From: Roseovarius sp.
Lineage (GTDB): Bacteria; Pseudomonadota; Alphaproteobacteria; Rhodobacterales; Rhodobacteraceae
Assembly (NCBI GenBank): GCA_007125415.1
Contig: SLDH01000187.1
Span: 1 to 11,631 of the forward strand
Direction of reading: 5' to 3'
DNA: 11,631 nucleotides
Positions 1 to 6,786 of this stretch are shown here, piece after piece. The position numbers and the translations under genes were made by a program. Positions within the stretch are counted from its first letter, which is position 1. Each line of letters starts with the position of its first letter. Below the pieces are notes generated by a model. The model saw only the letters and a list, made by a program, of their open reading frames with translations, was not told where the DNA came from and did not search any database.

Positions 1-1
1 C

Positions 2-583
2 ACCGCCATCGCGGCCTTGTCCGCCCCTGCTCTCGCGCAGGAGCGGGGTGATCTGACCATCGGTCTCGGACTTGGCTGGGTCGAGCCGACAAAGAAATCC
101 AACACGAACGCCGGCCGGATCGATGTCGATGGCAACCTGCGTCCGACCCTCACGGTCGAATACTTCATCGCCGACAGGATCGGAATCGAATTGCTGGCCG
201 CCTGGCCATTCCAGCATGATGTCAATCTCGCAGGAGCCGGACGGGTGGCCAAGATCAAACACCTGCCGCCCACGCTCTCGTTGCAATACCACTTCACAAA
301 TCAGAGCCCGGTGACCCCGTTCCTCGGCATCGGAATCAACTACACCCATTTCTTCGACGAAACGGGCAAAGGCGCGCTCGCCGGTGCCAATGTCGATCTG
401 AGCAACTCCTGGGGCCTCGCGGGGCATGCCGGGGTGGATTTCGCCCTGAACGAAAGATCCGCGTTGCGGGCGGATGTGCGCTATATCGACATCGAGACGG
501 ACCTGCGGGTCAACGGTGCCAAGGTCGGCAAGGTCAAGATCGACCCTTGGGTGTTCAACCTCGCCTATGTGATGAAGTTCTGA
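2..583 (+). CDS. OmpW family outer-membrane beta-barrel protein, 5' end cut by window edge
   Basis: The open frame enters from the left edge (codons in phase from base 2) and stops with TGA at 581-583, so the true start lies outside the window. The first visible residues, TAIAALSAPALAQ, look like the end of a Sec signal peptide with cleavage after ALA. About 180 mature residues follow, the normal size for an OmpW-type eight-stranded barrel. They alternate polar and hydrophobic residues, show barrel-like segments (LSLQYHF, FLGIGINYTHFF, NSWGLAGHAGVDF) and end in MKF, the C-terminal aromatic used as the outer-membrane assembly signal. OmpW proteins are small porin-like proteins proposed to pass small hydrophobic molecules; the substrate here is unknown. 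The gene converges on the small membrane-protein gene at 756-1067. The family call is from recognised sequence style, not a search. Confidence 0.85.
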   Translation, partial: TAIAALSAPALAQERGDLTIGLGLGWVEPTKKSNTNAGRIDVDGNLRPTLTVEYFIADRIGIELLAAWPFQHDVNLAGAGRVAKIKHLPPTLSLQYHFTNQSPVTPFLGIGINYTHFFDETGKGALAGANVDLSNSWGLAGHAGVDFALNERSALRADVRYIDIETDLRVNGAKVGKVKIDPWVFNLAYVMKF

Positions 584-620
584 TCCGCCGCGACAACGAC
601 GCCGGCACCGACCCGGACCG

Positions 621-646
621 GGAGGCTGGCCATCAAGCCGGCCTCC
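621..646 (+). terminator. Hairpin after the OmpW gene, possible terminator
   Basis: GGAGGCTGGC (621-630) pairs with GCCGGCCTCC (637-646), with one G-T wobble, around the 6-base loop CATCAA, giving a 10-bp stem. It starts 37 bases after the OmpW stop. No run of T follows, so it is not a textbook intrinsic terminator. It may act as an RNA-stabilising 3' hairpin or a Rho-independent end of low efficiency. Apart from this hairpin and a short direct repeat at 730-760, nothing is visible in the gap 584-755. Confidence 0.35.
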
Positions 647-729
647 AGGCATATCGGCCAGGACCATTCAGCCAGCTTGACCTTGGCGCCTGCCCCTCGA
701 TCGCGCGCCGGCCCCGCCATCACGCCCTG

Positions 730-760
730 CACAGGATCTCATGCGCCACAGGATGTCATG
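730..760. repeat. 14-bp imperfect direct repeat spanning a stop codon
   Basis: CACAGGATCTCATG at 730-743 and CACAGGATGTCATG at 747-760 differ at one base and are offset by 17 bp. The second copy contains the stop codon (756-758, read on the minus strand) of the small membrane-protein gene. It could be a short tandem duplication at the gene's 3' end. No function is apparent. Confidence 0.5.
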
Positions 761-1067
761 TCGCGTCCCCGCGCCCGTCCTCCACATGGACCACCCGGCC
801 GAATCTGTCGATGAAATACTCGATCCCCGGGCCCGTCGCCGGCCGGCAGGTCACAACAAGCCACAGCCCGGCGGATTGCGCCGGCCGGGCCGCGCAATCC
901 TGCTGCCGGGCCGTCCCGCCCGCTTCCGCCACATAACGCTGCGCCACCCGCTCGATCACCTCGGTCTCGCTGCCCGTCACCGCCCGCTTGCCAAGCAGAA
1001 GCGCCAGCGCCATCAATGCCAGCACCACCGCCGCGAGCATCGCATATTGCAGCCTGGCCGTGCTCAC
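756..1067 (-). CDS. Small single-pass membrane protein of unknown function
   Basis: I do not recognise a named family. From the GTG at 1067 the product is 103 residues: a short N-terminus with one Arg, one hydrophobic helix (about residues 9-26, AMLAAVVLALMALALLLG), then a soluble domain of about 75 residues. The soluble part has two cysteines (QQDCAARP and VVTCRP) that could form a disulfide, and ends in YFIDRFGRVVHVEDGRG. The topology suggests an inner-membrane anchor with the domain in the periplasm. The frame can be extended to 1154, but the added residues look non-coding. GTG 1067 gives a normal anchor and has a weak G-rich upstream stretch; ATG 1040 is another possible start. The gene lies 362 bp downstream of the aminotransferase gene on the same strand and converges on the OmpW gene. 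Natural-looking composition argues that it is real. Confidence 0.6.
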   Translation of the reverse strand: MSTARLQYAMLAAVVLALMALALLLGKRAVTGSETEVIERVAQRYVAEAGGTARQQDCAARPAQSAGLWLVVTCRPATGPGIEYFIDRFGRVVHVEDGRGDAT

Positions 1068-1429
1068 CTCGCCACCCCGGTCAAACCGCACACCCCAAGC
1101 ATCCTCCACCGAGCATCTCGCCATCATCACGATGACCATATCCGTTGCCATCATGCATCAATTCAAACCACCCCAGCTTTGGCCAAAGCGCCGCTCCTGA
1201 CCCGCCGCACCGGCTGAAAGGCATGCCATGGCTCCGCCCCCCAGGCGCATCACCACCTGATCCAGGCTGGATGAGCCCCCCGCATGCCGCAAAATTCACT
1301 CACTTCTTCTTGGCCGAAATACCCCGGGGGAGTCCCCGCATCCGCGGGGACGGGGGCAGCGCCCCCACCTCAAACACCAGGCGTGGCGCAGCCACACAAT
1401 CAGATCACGCTCAGCGTCCCGCCCGCTCA
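1068..1429. other. Gene-free 362-bp gap between aminotransferase and small membrane-protein gene
   Basis: No convincing coding frame is seen on either strand. The gap holds a perfect 14-bp palindrome GCTTTGGCCAAAGC at 1176-1189, which has the form of a regulator site upstream of the small membrane-protein gene. It also holds a small inverted repeat ATCCA-GGC-TGGAT at 1260-1272, and the GC-rich hairpin element at 1304-1366 described separately. A promoter for the gene at 1067 should lie here, but no clear -35/-10 pair could be picked out. Confidence 0.5.
1304..1366 (-). terminator. GC-rich double-hairpin element with Rhodobacterales-type motif, 3' of the aminotransferase
   Basis: Read on the plus strand the element is TTCTTCTTGGCCGAAATACC (from 1304), then CCCCGGGGG (1322-1330). 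Next come a perfect 8-bp stem GTCCCCGC/GCGGGGAC (1332-1339 with 1344-1351, loop ATCC) and a perfect 6-bp stem GGGGGC/GCCCCC (1352-1357 with 1361-1366, loop AGC). For transcripts from the aminotransferase gene (stop at 1430) the hairpins come first, followed by GGGTATTTCGGCC. That fits a terminator or repetitive extragenic palindrome. The first 21 bases match 8443-8463 at 18 of 21 positions. From general memory such elements recur in Rhodobacteraceae genomes; copy number cannot be checked here. Confidence 0.55.
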
Positions 1430-2629
1430 TCAGCCTGCACCGCCCTGCCAGACCGCCCCCACCTCGGCGCGGATGATCCGCGCGATCAGGGCGCAATCCT
1501 CGAGGCTGAAGGTCAGCGGCAGCCGCATGTCCAGAATGCCCCGCAAGACCCGGTCACTTGCAGGCATGGGTGCGCTCGGTGCATAATGCCAGCTGTCATA
1601 GCGGCTGGTAAAGCCCTCGGGCTCGGCGCCGCCGAACCACTTCAACTCCACGCCCCGCGCCGCACAGCGCCGCAGCACCTCCTCGATCGCCTCGCCCATC
1701 CAGTCCAGCAACAGGACCTGAATGGACGATCCGACAAAGCGCTCCTCCTCGGGCCGATCGACAAGTGTGAGGCCGGGTGTGCCCCGCAACCCCTCCTCCA
1801 CGACCCGGTAACGCTCATTCCACGCCTCGATCCGCGCCTCCAGCCCTGCGAGTTGCGGGCGCAGGACCGCCGCGCGCAGATGGTCCATCCGGCCGGATAT
1901 GTTGGGCGTGTCATATTTTATCTGCGCGAAAACCTCCTCCGGGGGGCGCGTGCCGTGCCGCCCATAGAGCATGTAGGACCCCGACAGCATGATCGCGCGC
2001 GCCATCACCGCATCGTCATCGGTGACCAGAAACCCACCCTCGCCTGAATTCATGTGCTTGTAGGTCTGCGTCGAATAACATCCGATCAACCCGTCGCGCC
2101 CCGAAGGCCGTCCCTTCCACGCCGCCCCCATCGTATGCGCGCAATCCTCCACCACGATGAGATCGTTGGCGCAGGCGATCTCCATCAGCCGGTCCATATC
2201 CGTCAGATGCCCGCGCATATGGCTCAGCAGCAGGACGCGCGCCGCGCCCGCCTTGCATTCCAGATCATCGAGATCGATCGTGAGCGCCTCGGTCACGCCG
2301 ACAAAGACCGGAACAGCATTGACACTGGCAATCGCCCCCGGCACCGGGGCCAATGTGAAGGCATTGGTCAGGACCCGCTCGCCCGGCTGCACCTCCAGCG
2401 CACGCAGGGCGGTCGAGAGGGCATAGCCCCCCGAGGCCACGGCCAGCGCGTATTTCGCGCCAACATATTGCGCAAACTCCTGCTCCAGGCGTCCCACCTC
2501 GCCCGGATCACCCGGTGCAAGATTATACCGATGCAGCCGCCCGCTCCGCATTACCTCCAGCGCGGCCGCGATCCCCTCTTCGGGGATCGGGTCCTGCTGG
2601 GTGAAACTGCCTTTGAAGCATTCGGTCAT
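1430..2629 (-). CDS. DegT/DnrJ/EryC1/StrS family PLP-dependent aminotransferase
   Basis: The product is 399 residues from ATG 2629, the usual length for this fold-type I family. These enzymes move an amino group, normally from glutamate or glutamine, to a keto-sugar or cyclitol. Visible hallmarks are the N-terminal segment FKGSFTQQDPIPEEG (5-19), the cofactor loop VASGGYALSTAL (64-75), VVEDCAHTMGA (159-169) with Asp162 placed to bind the pyridine nitrogen of PLP, and YSTQTYKHMNSGEGG (185-199) with Lys191 as the probable Schiff-base lysine. The frame extends to GTG 2698, but the extra 23 residues do not look like the family. ATG 2629 starts right before the conserved segment, though it lacks a clear Shine-Dalgarno. 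The gene follows gph by 80 bp on the same strand, likely one transcript. The substrate is unknown; an amino-sugar or cyclitol for surface polysaccharide is an inference. Confidence 0.85.
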   Translation of the reverse strand: MTECFKGSFTQQDPIPEEGIAAALEVMRSGRLHRYNLAPGDPGEVGRLEQEFAQYVGAKYALAVASGGYALSTALRALEVQPGERVLTNAFTLAPVPGAIASVNAVPVFVGVTEALTIDLDDLECKAGAARVLLLSHMRGHLTDMDRLMEIACANDLIVVEDCAHTMGAAWKGRPSGRDGLIGCYSTQTYKHMNSGEGGFLVTDDDAVMARAIMLSGSYMLYGRHGTRPPEEVFAQIKYDTPNISGRMDHLRAAVLRPQLAGLEARIEAWNERYRVVEEGLRGTPGLTLVDRPEEERFVGSSIQVLLLDWMGEAIEEVLRRCAARGVELKWFGGAEPEGFTSRYDSWHYAPSAPMPASDRVLRGILDMRLPLTFSLEDCALIARIIRAEVGAVWQGGAG

Positions 2630-2709
2630 GTCACGACAGTGCCGATCAACTTCGGGCCGGTCAATGGCGGGGCTGCATTTGGCCTGCCGTCGGAGCACGG
2701 GCCGGGATG

Positions 2710-3375
2710 TCAGGCAAGAAGGCGCTCCACCACGCCCTGCAACTGGCCGTAATGGTCGATCGTGGCCTCTGGCGAGAGGTCATGCACGCCCGGCCCGTGC
2801 GGCCCGAAGGTGACCATCACACAAGGAACACGCGCCGCGCGTGCGGTGTCGCGGTCGGTCACTGTATCGCCCACAAGCAGACAGCGCGCCGGATCGCCCC
2901 CCGCCAGACGTGCGGCCTGCCGAAGCGGTGCGGGGTCCGGCTTGCGCACCGGCAAGCTGTCCGCGCCGATCAGGCCGCCAAAAGCATCGAGCACCGCGAG
3001 GCTGGTCAGCAGTTGTCGCGCCAGCGCCTCGGGCTTGTTGGTGCAGATCGCCACACGAAATCCGGCGGATTTCAGCGCCTCCACGGCCTCCATCGCGCCG
3101 GGATAGAGCACCGTGTGCTCATCGATGGCCGCACCATAAGCCTCCAGCAGAACAGGGTAATAGGCGTCGATCAGGGCTGTGTCATCGCTACGCCCCAGAC
3201 GCTCGAGCCCCAGTTGCAGCATCGCCCGGCCACCCCGCAGCGCGATACCGGCATCCTGCGCGGCATTGAGCAGATCGCCCTCCCCCATCTGTCGGAAGCA
3301 GGCATTGGCGGCGGCGATCAGATCGCCGCTCGTATCCGCCAGGGTTCCGTCAAGATCGAACACAACCGTGCGCAT
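2710..3375 (-). CDS. gph: Phosphoglycolate phosphatase, HAD superfamily
   Basis: The product is 221 residues with all four HAD motifs. Motif I is FDLDGT (6-11) with nucleophile Asp7 and Asp9; motif II is CTNK (111-114); motif III is RKPDP with Lys145; motif IV is GDTVTD (169-174) with Asp170 and Asp174. The alpha-helical cap lies between about residues 16 and 85. It probably hydrolyses 2-phosphoglycolate, which arises from oxidative DNA damage repair or Rubisco oxygenation, although related HAD enzymes act on other sugar phosphates. The frame continues upstream to 3546 into glmU, but the ATG at 3375 puts motif I at residue 6 as expected. A weak GGGCGGA precedes it. The gene is divergent from glmU and probably heads the transcript that includes the aminotransferase gene. 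Confidence 0.88.
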   Translation of the reverse strand: MRTVVFDLDGTLADTSGDLIAAANACFRQMGEGDLLNAAQDAGIALRGGRAMLQLGLERLGRSDDTALIDAYYPVLLEAYGAAIDEHTVLYPGAMEAVEALKSAGFRVAICTNKPEALARQLLTSLAVLDAFGGLIGADSLPVRKPDPAPLRQAARLAGGDPARCLLVGDTVTDRDTARAARVPCVMVTFGPHGPGVHDLSPEATIDHYGQLQGVVERLLA

Positions 3376-3481
3376 TTCCGCCCATCCCCGCCAACAAGAG
3401 TTTCCACGATTCCCACTGCGCCCTTGCACAGGCGTCACAGGCAGATAAAACGGCAGCGGGACGATTACAAAGAGAAAGCGC
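3376..3481. promoter_or_regulatory. Divergent gph / glmU intergenic region
   Basis: The 106 bp lie between two divergent start codons and must carry promoters for both directions if neither is read from elsewhere. On the plus strand GATAAA (3444-3449) is a possible -10 for glmU, with a poor upstream TTGCAC (3424-3429) only 14 bp away. A direct repeat CACAGGC occurs at 3427-3433 and 3436-3442, where a regulator could bind. The glmU start is preceded by AGAGAAAG (3470-3477), a modest ribosome-binding site. No GlmS-ribozyme-like architecture is expected or seen. Confidence 0.35.
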
Positions 3482-4849
3482 ATGAGCACGGCTCTGATCA
3501 TTCTGGCTGCGGGCAAGGGAACGCGGATGAACTCCGATCTCCCCAAGGTTCTTCACAGGGTCGGCGGTGCGCCGATGCTCGCCCATGCGCTGCGTGCCGG
3601 CGCGACGCTCAACCCCGAACGGACCGTCGTGGTGGCGGGGCATGGTGCCGATGCGGTGCGCCAGGCAGTGGCCTCGCACGACGCGCAGGCCGCCATCGTG
3701 GTGCAGAAAGCACAACTGGGCACGGCGCACGCGGTGGCTCAGGCCGCGCCCGCGCTGGAGGGGTTCGGGGGCGATGTGATCGTGCTTTACGGCGACACAC
3801 CCTTCATCAGCGCCGAAACGCTGAAACGCATGCAGGCCGCACGCCTGGGGCATGATATCGTCGTGCTGGGCTTTCACGCCGCCGATCCCGGTGGCTACGG
3901 GCGCCTGGTGATGGAGGGCGACACGCTCCGAAAGATCGTCGAGTTCAAGGATGCCGATGCACCCACCCGCGCGATCACCTTCTGCAATTCCGGCGTCATC
4001 GCCGCCGACGCAGGAAAGCTGTTCGAACTGATTGCGCTTGTCGGCAACGAGAATGCCAGCGGCGAATACTACCTCACCGATATCGTGGCGCTGGCCCGCG
4101 CGCGCGGGCTCACGGCCACCGCAATCGCCTGCGACGAGGCAGAAACGCTGGGCGTCAATTCGCGCGCCGATCTCGCCGCCGCGGAGGTCGCGTTTCAGCG
4201 CCGCGCCCGCGCCGAGGCGCTCGAGAACGGGGTGACGATGCTTGCGCCCGAAACGGTCTGGTTTTCTCACGACACCCGGATCGGCTCTGATGCGGTGATC
4301 GAACCTTACGTCGTCTTCGCTCCCCGCGTGACCGTGGAAAGCGGCGCGCATGTGCGGGCGTTTTCGCATCTTGAAGGCTGTCATGTGGGGCGCGACGCGA
4401 TCGTCGGTCCCTATGCGCGGCTGCGCCCCGGCTCGACGCTTGCCGATCGCGCGCGTGTCGGCAATTTCGTGGAGATCAAGAACTCGGAGATCCGGACCGG
4501 CGCAAAGATCAATCATCTGAGCTATATCGGCGATGCGGAGATCGGCGTGGCCAGCAATATCGGCGGCGGCACCATCACCTGCAATTACGACGGCGTCATG
4601 AAGCATGAGACAACCATCGGCGCGCGCGCCTTCATCGGCTCGGACACGATGCTCGTTGCCCCTGTCCGCGTGGGCGAGGACGCGATGACCGGCTCCGGCT
4701 CCGTGATCACGCAGGACGTGCCCGACGGGGCGCTTGCACTGGGACGGGCCCAGCAGGTGAACAAGCCCGGTATGGCGCGCAAGCTCTTTGAGACGCTCAG
4801 GTTCAAGAAGGCCCGGCGCGACAAAAAACGCGAGGCGGGGAAAGGCTGA
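3482..4849 (+). CDS. glmU: Bifunctional UDP-N-acetylglucosamine pyrophosphorylase / glucosamine-1-phosphate acetyltransferase
   Basis: The 455-residue product has the two domains of GlmU, which catalyses the last two steps to UDP-GlcNAc: acetylation of glucosamine-1-phosphate with acetyl-CoA, then uridylyl transfer from UTP. The N-terminal uridylyltransferase shows LAAGKGTRM (8-16), QLGTAHA (78-84), YGDTP (103-107) and NSGEYY-like ASGEYYLTD (192-200). From about residue 265 the protein becomes a hexapeptide-repeat left-handed beta helix. It carries RPGS (315-318), NFVEIK with Lys333, NHLSYIGDAEIG with His345 as the probable catalytic base, GGGTITCNYDG (361-371) and SGSVIT (405-410). The length matches the family. 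The start ATG lies 8 bases upstream of the first motif strand, with a modest AGAGAAAG before it. The stop overlaps the glmS start in TGATG, so the two are likely translationally coupled. Confidence 0.96.
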   Translation: MSTALIILAAGKGTRMNSDLPKVLHRVGGAPMLAHALRAGATLNPERTVVVAGHGADAVRQAVASHDAQAAIVVQKAQLGTAHAVAQAAPALEGFGGDVIVLYGDTPFISAETLKRMQAARLGHDIVVLGFHAADPGGYGRLVMEGDTLRKIVEFKDADAPTRAITFCNSGVIAADAGKLFELIALVGNENASGEYYLTDIVALARARGLTATAIACDEAETLGVNSRADLAAAEVAFQRRARAEALENGVTMLAPETVWFSHDTRIGSDAVIEPYVVFAPRVTVESGAHVRAFSHLEGCHVGRDAIVGPYARLRPGSTLADRARVGNFVEIKNSEIRTGAKINHLSYIGDAEIGVASNIGGGTITCNYDGVMKHETTIGARAFIGSDTMLVAPVRVGEDAMTGSGSVITQDVPDGALALGRAQQVNKPGMARKLFETLRFKKARRDKKREAGKG

Positions 4850-6672
4850 TGTGCGGAATCGTAGGCGTCCTGGGGCGGCATGAGGCGGCCCCCATACTGG
4901 TCGAGGCGCTCAAGCGACTGGAATATCGCGGCTATGACAGTGCCGGCCTTGCCACCGTCAACGATGGCAAGCTCGACCGGCGCCGGGCGGTCGGCAAGCT
5001 CGTCAATCTCTCCGATCTTCTGGTGCATGAACCGCTGGCCGGGAAATCCGGCATAGGGCACACCCGTTGGGCCACCCATGGCGCGCCGAATGTCGGCAAT
5101 GCACATCCGCATACCTGTGGCAGCGTTGCTGTGGTGCATAACGGCATCATCGAGAACTACCGCGAACTGCGGGCCGACCTGACAGCCTCCGGCATCGGTC
5201 ACAGCACCGATACCGATACCGAAACCGTCGCCCTGCTCACACAGCGTCACCTCTCCGAAGGACTGTCCCCGAAAGATGCGGTGCTGAAGACGCTGAGCCA
5301 GCTTGAAGGCGCCTATGCGCTTGCCTTCCTCTTCGACGGGGAGCCGGACCTGATGATCGCCGCCCGCAAGGGCAGCCCTCTGGCGCTCGGGCATGGCGAC
5401 GGAGAGATGTTCATCGGATCCGACGCCATCGCGCTCGCCCCGCTGACCGATCGGATCACCTATCTCGAAGAGGGTGATTGTGCGATTCTGAGCCGCACCA
5501 CCATAGAGATTCTCGACGCGAAGGGCCGCATCGCCAACCGTGAAATGCGCCAGGTCCAGATCGACAGCGCCAGCATCGACAAGGCCGGGCACAAGCACTT
5601 CATGGCCAAGGAGATCGCCGAGCAACCCACCGTGATCAGCGAGGCGCTGGGGCACTACCTCTCCGATGACGGGCGCCGGATCATCCTGCCTGCAGGCGGC
5701 ATCGATTTCACCGCGACGGACCGGCTCGTCATGGTGGCCTGCGGCACCGCCTTCTATGCCTGTCTTACCGCGAAATACTGGTTCGAACAGCTGGCCGGCC
5801 TGCCCGTCGAGGTCGATATCGCGTCCGAGTTCCGCTACCGCGAACCACCGGTTTCCGACCGCACGACCGCCCTCTTCGTCAGTCAATCCGGCGAAACCGC
5901 CGATACCCTGGCCGCCCTGCGCTACTGCAAGGGCCGGGCCGCGCGCATCCTGTCGGTGGTCAATGTGGCCGAAAGCTCCATCGCGCGCGAAAGCGATCTG
6001 GCATTGCCCATCCTCGCCGGAACCGAAATAGGCGTGGCCTCCACCAAGGCCTTCACCTGCCAGTTGACGGTGCTGTTGCTGATGGCGCTGAAAGCCGCCA
6101 ATGCCCGTGGCAGGATCGGAGATGATGAACTGGCCGACAAGCTGTCGCATCTGCGCGGCCTGCCCGGGCTGATCAGCATCGCCCTGGAAGGCAACAGCGA
6201 TTTCCGGCGCTGCGCCGAGCATCTGTCGCAAGCCGACAATGCCCTGTTCCTGGGGCGTGGCCTGATGTATCCTCTTGCCCTCGAAGGCGCTTTGAAATTA
6301 AAGGAAATAAGCTATATACACGCTGAAGCTTATGCATCGGGTGAACTGAAGCACGGGCCGATCGCGCTGGTCGACAGCGCCTTGCCGGTCATCGTGATGG
6401 CCCCGCGCGATGCCCTCTTTGACAAGACGGTCTCCAACATGCAGGAGGTCATGGCCCGAGGCGGCAAGGTGATCCTGCTGACGGATCAGGCCGGGGCCGC
6501 GGACGCGCGGGACGGGGTCTGGCAATGCCTGACACTGCCGGAGGTGGATCAGATCTTCACGCCAATCCTCTATGCCATACCCGCGCAACTGCTGGCCTAT
6601 CATACGGCGGTTGCCAAGGGGACGGATGTGGACCAGCCCCGCAATCTCGCGAAGTCCGTCACCGTCGAATGA
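4849..6672 (+). CDS. glmS: Glutamine:fructose-6-phosphate aminotransferase (isomerizing)
   Basis: The 607-residue product converts fructose-6-phosphate and glutamine to glucosamine-6-phosphate and glutamate, the entry step of hexosamine synthesis. The N-terminal class II glutaminase begins MCGIVGVLG, where Cys2 becomes the N-terminal nucleophile, and has HTRWATHG (71-78) and NGIIENY (98-104). Two SIS domains follow, with SQSGETADT (345-353), STKAFTCQ (398-405), LKLKEISYIHAEAYASGELKHGP starting at 482, and the C-terminal PRNLAKSVTVE, whose Lys602 corresponds to the Schiff-base lysine of the family. The start overlaps the glmU stop by one base; no separate ribosome-binding site is needed beyond GGGGAAAGG (4836-4845). 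An A+T-rich rare-codon patch covers codons 481-499 (6289-6345), unlike the rest of the gene. Confidence 0.97.
   Translation: MCGIVGVLGRHEAAPILVEALKRLEYRGYDSAGLATVNDGKLDRRRAVGKLVNLSDLLVHEPLAGKSGIGHTRWATHGAPNVGNAHPHTCGSVAVVHNGIIENYRELRADLTASGIGHSTDTDTETVALLTQRHLSEGLSPKDAVLKTLSQLEGAYALAFLFDGEPDLMIAARKGSPLALGHGDGEMFIGSDAIALAPLTDRITYLEEGDCAILSRTTIEILDAKGRIANREMRQVQIDSASIDKAGHKHFMAKEIAEQPTVISEALGHYLSDDGRRIILPAGGIDFTATDRLVMVACGTAFYACLTAKYWFEQLAGLPVEVDIASEFRYREPPVSDRTTALFVSQSGETADTLAALRYCKGRAARILSVVNVAESSIARESDLALPILAGTEIGVASTKAFTCQLTVLLLMALKAANARGRIGDDELADKLSHLRGLPGLISIALEGNSDFRRCAEHLSQADNALFLGRGLMYPLALEGALKLKEISYIHAEAYASGELKHGPIALVDSALPVIVMAPRDALFDKTVSNMQEVMARGGKVILLTDQAGAADARDGVWQCLTLPEVDQIFTPILYAIPAQLLAYHTAVAKGTDVDQPRNLAKSVTVE
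6292..6320 (+). promoter_or_regulatory. Promoter-like sequence inside glmS
   Basis: TTGAAA (6292-6297, 5 of 6 to the -35 consensus) and TATACA (6315-6320, 4 of 6 to the -10 consensus) are 17 bp apart, inside an A+T-rich patch of glmS. If used, it would make a transcript from the last 110 codons of glmS and its 3' region. The bases also encode active-site residues, so the match may be accidental. Position and match only; no evidence of activity. Confidence 0.2.
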
Positions 6673-6710
6673 CCCTGCATCCTGTCTCGCTCCCGATCCG
6701 GACCGGCGCG
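6643..6710 (+). other. glmS 3' end, expected Tn7-type attachment neighbourhood, unoccupied
   Basis: Tn7 and relatives use TnsD to recognise the conserved last codons of glmS and insert about 25 bp past the stop. Here the conserved end (DQPRNLAKSVTVE) is intact, and the next 114 bp run straight into the 3' end of a chromosomal lipoprotein gene, with no transposon ends or Tn7 genes. The site therefore appears empty. An imperfect stem CCGCAA/TTGCGG (6767-6772 with 6779-6784) is the only structure in the rest of the gap. Confidence 0.4.
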
Positions 6711-6786
6711 ATCCGATCCAGCCCGACCCGGCAGCCCGGCAAGAACCAGCCCGCTCCCCAAGCCTGCCGCAACAACCATTGCGGGC

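Noticed and set aside
1145..2047. 300-codon plus-strand open frame in the gap and opposite the aminotransferase
   Set aside because: The part in the gap reads through GC-rich hairpins and is Pro/Arg/His-rich; no sign of a real protein.
2630..2698. 23-residue N-terminal extension of the aminotransferase from GTG 2698
   Set aside because: The extension (LRRQAKCSPAIDRPEVDRHCRD) is unlike the family, and the conserved segment starts directly after ATG 2629. The lack of a clear ribosome-binding site at either start leaves some doubt.
2707..3855. 382-codon plus-strand open frame spanning gph and the glmU start
   Set aside because: It overlaps two well-supported genes and a promoter region; the translation is low-complexity.
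4585..6231. 548-codon minus-strand open frame under glmS
   Set aside because: It lies opposite an unmistakable glmS with all motifs. Long antisense frames are common in G+C-rich DNA, and its composition (runs of Gly, Gln, His, Arg) looks non-natural.
6767..6784. CCGCAA/TTGCGG stem between glmS and the lipoprotein gene as a terminator
   Set aside because: Only 6 bp, no T-run on either strand, and it abuts the lipoprotein stop; too weak to call.
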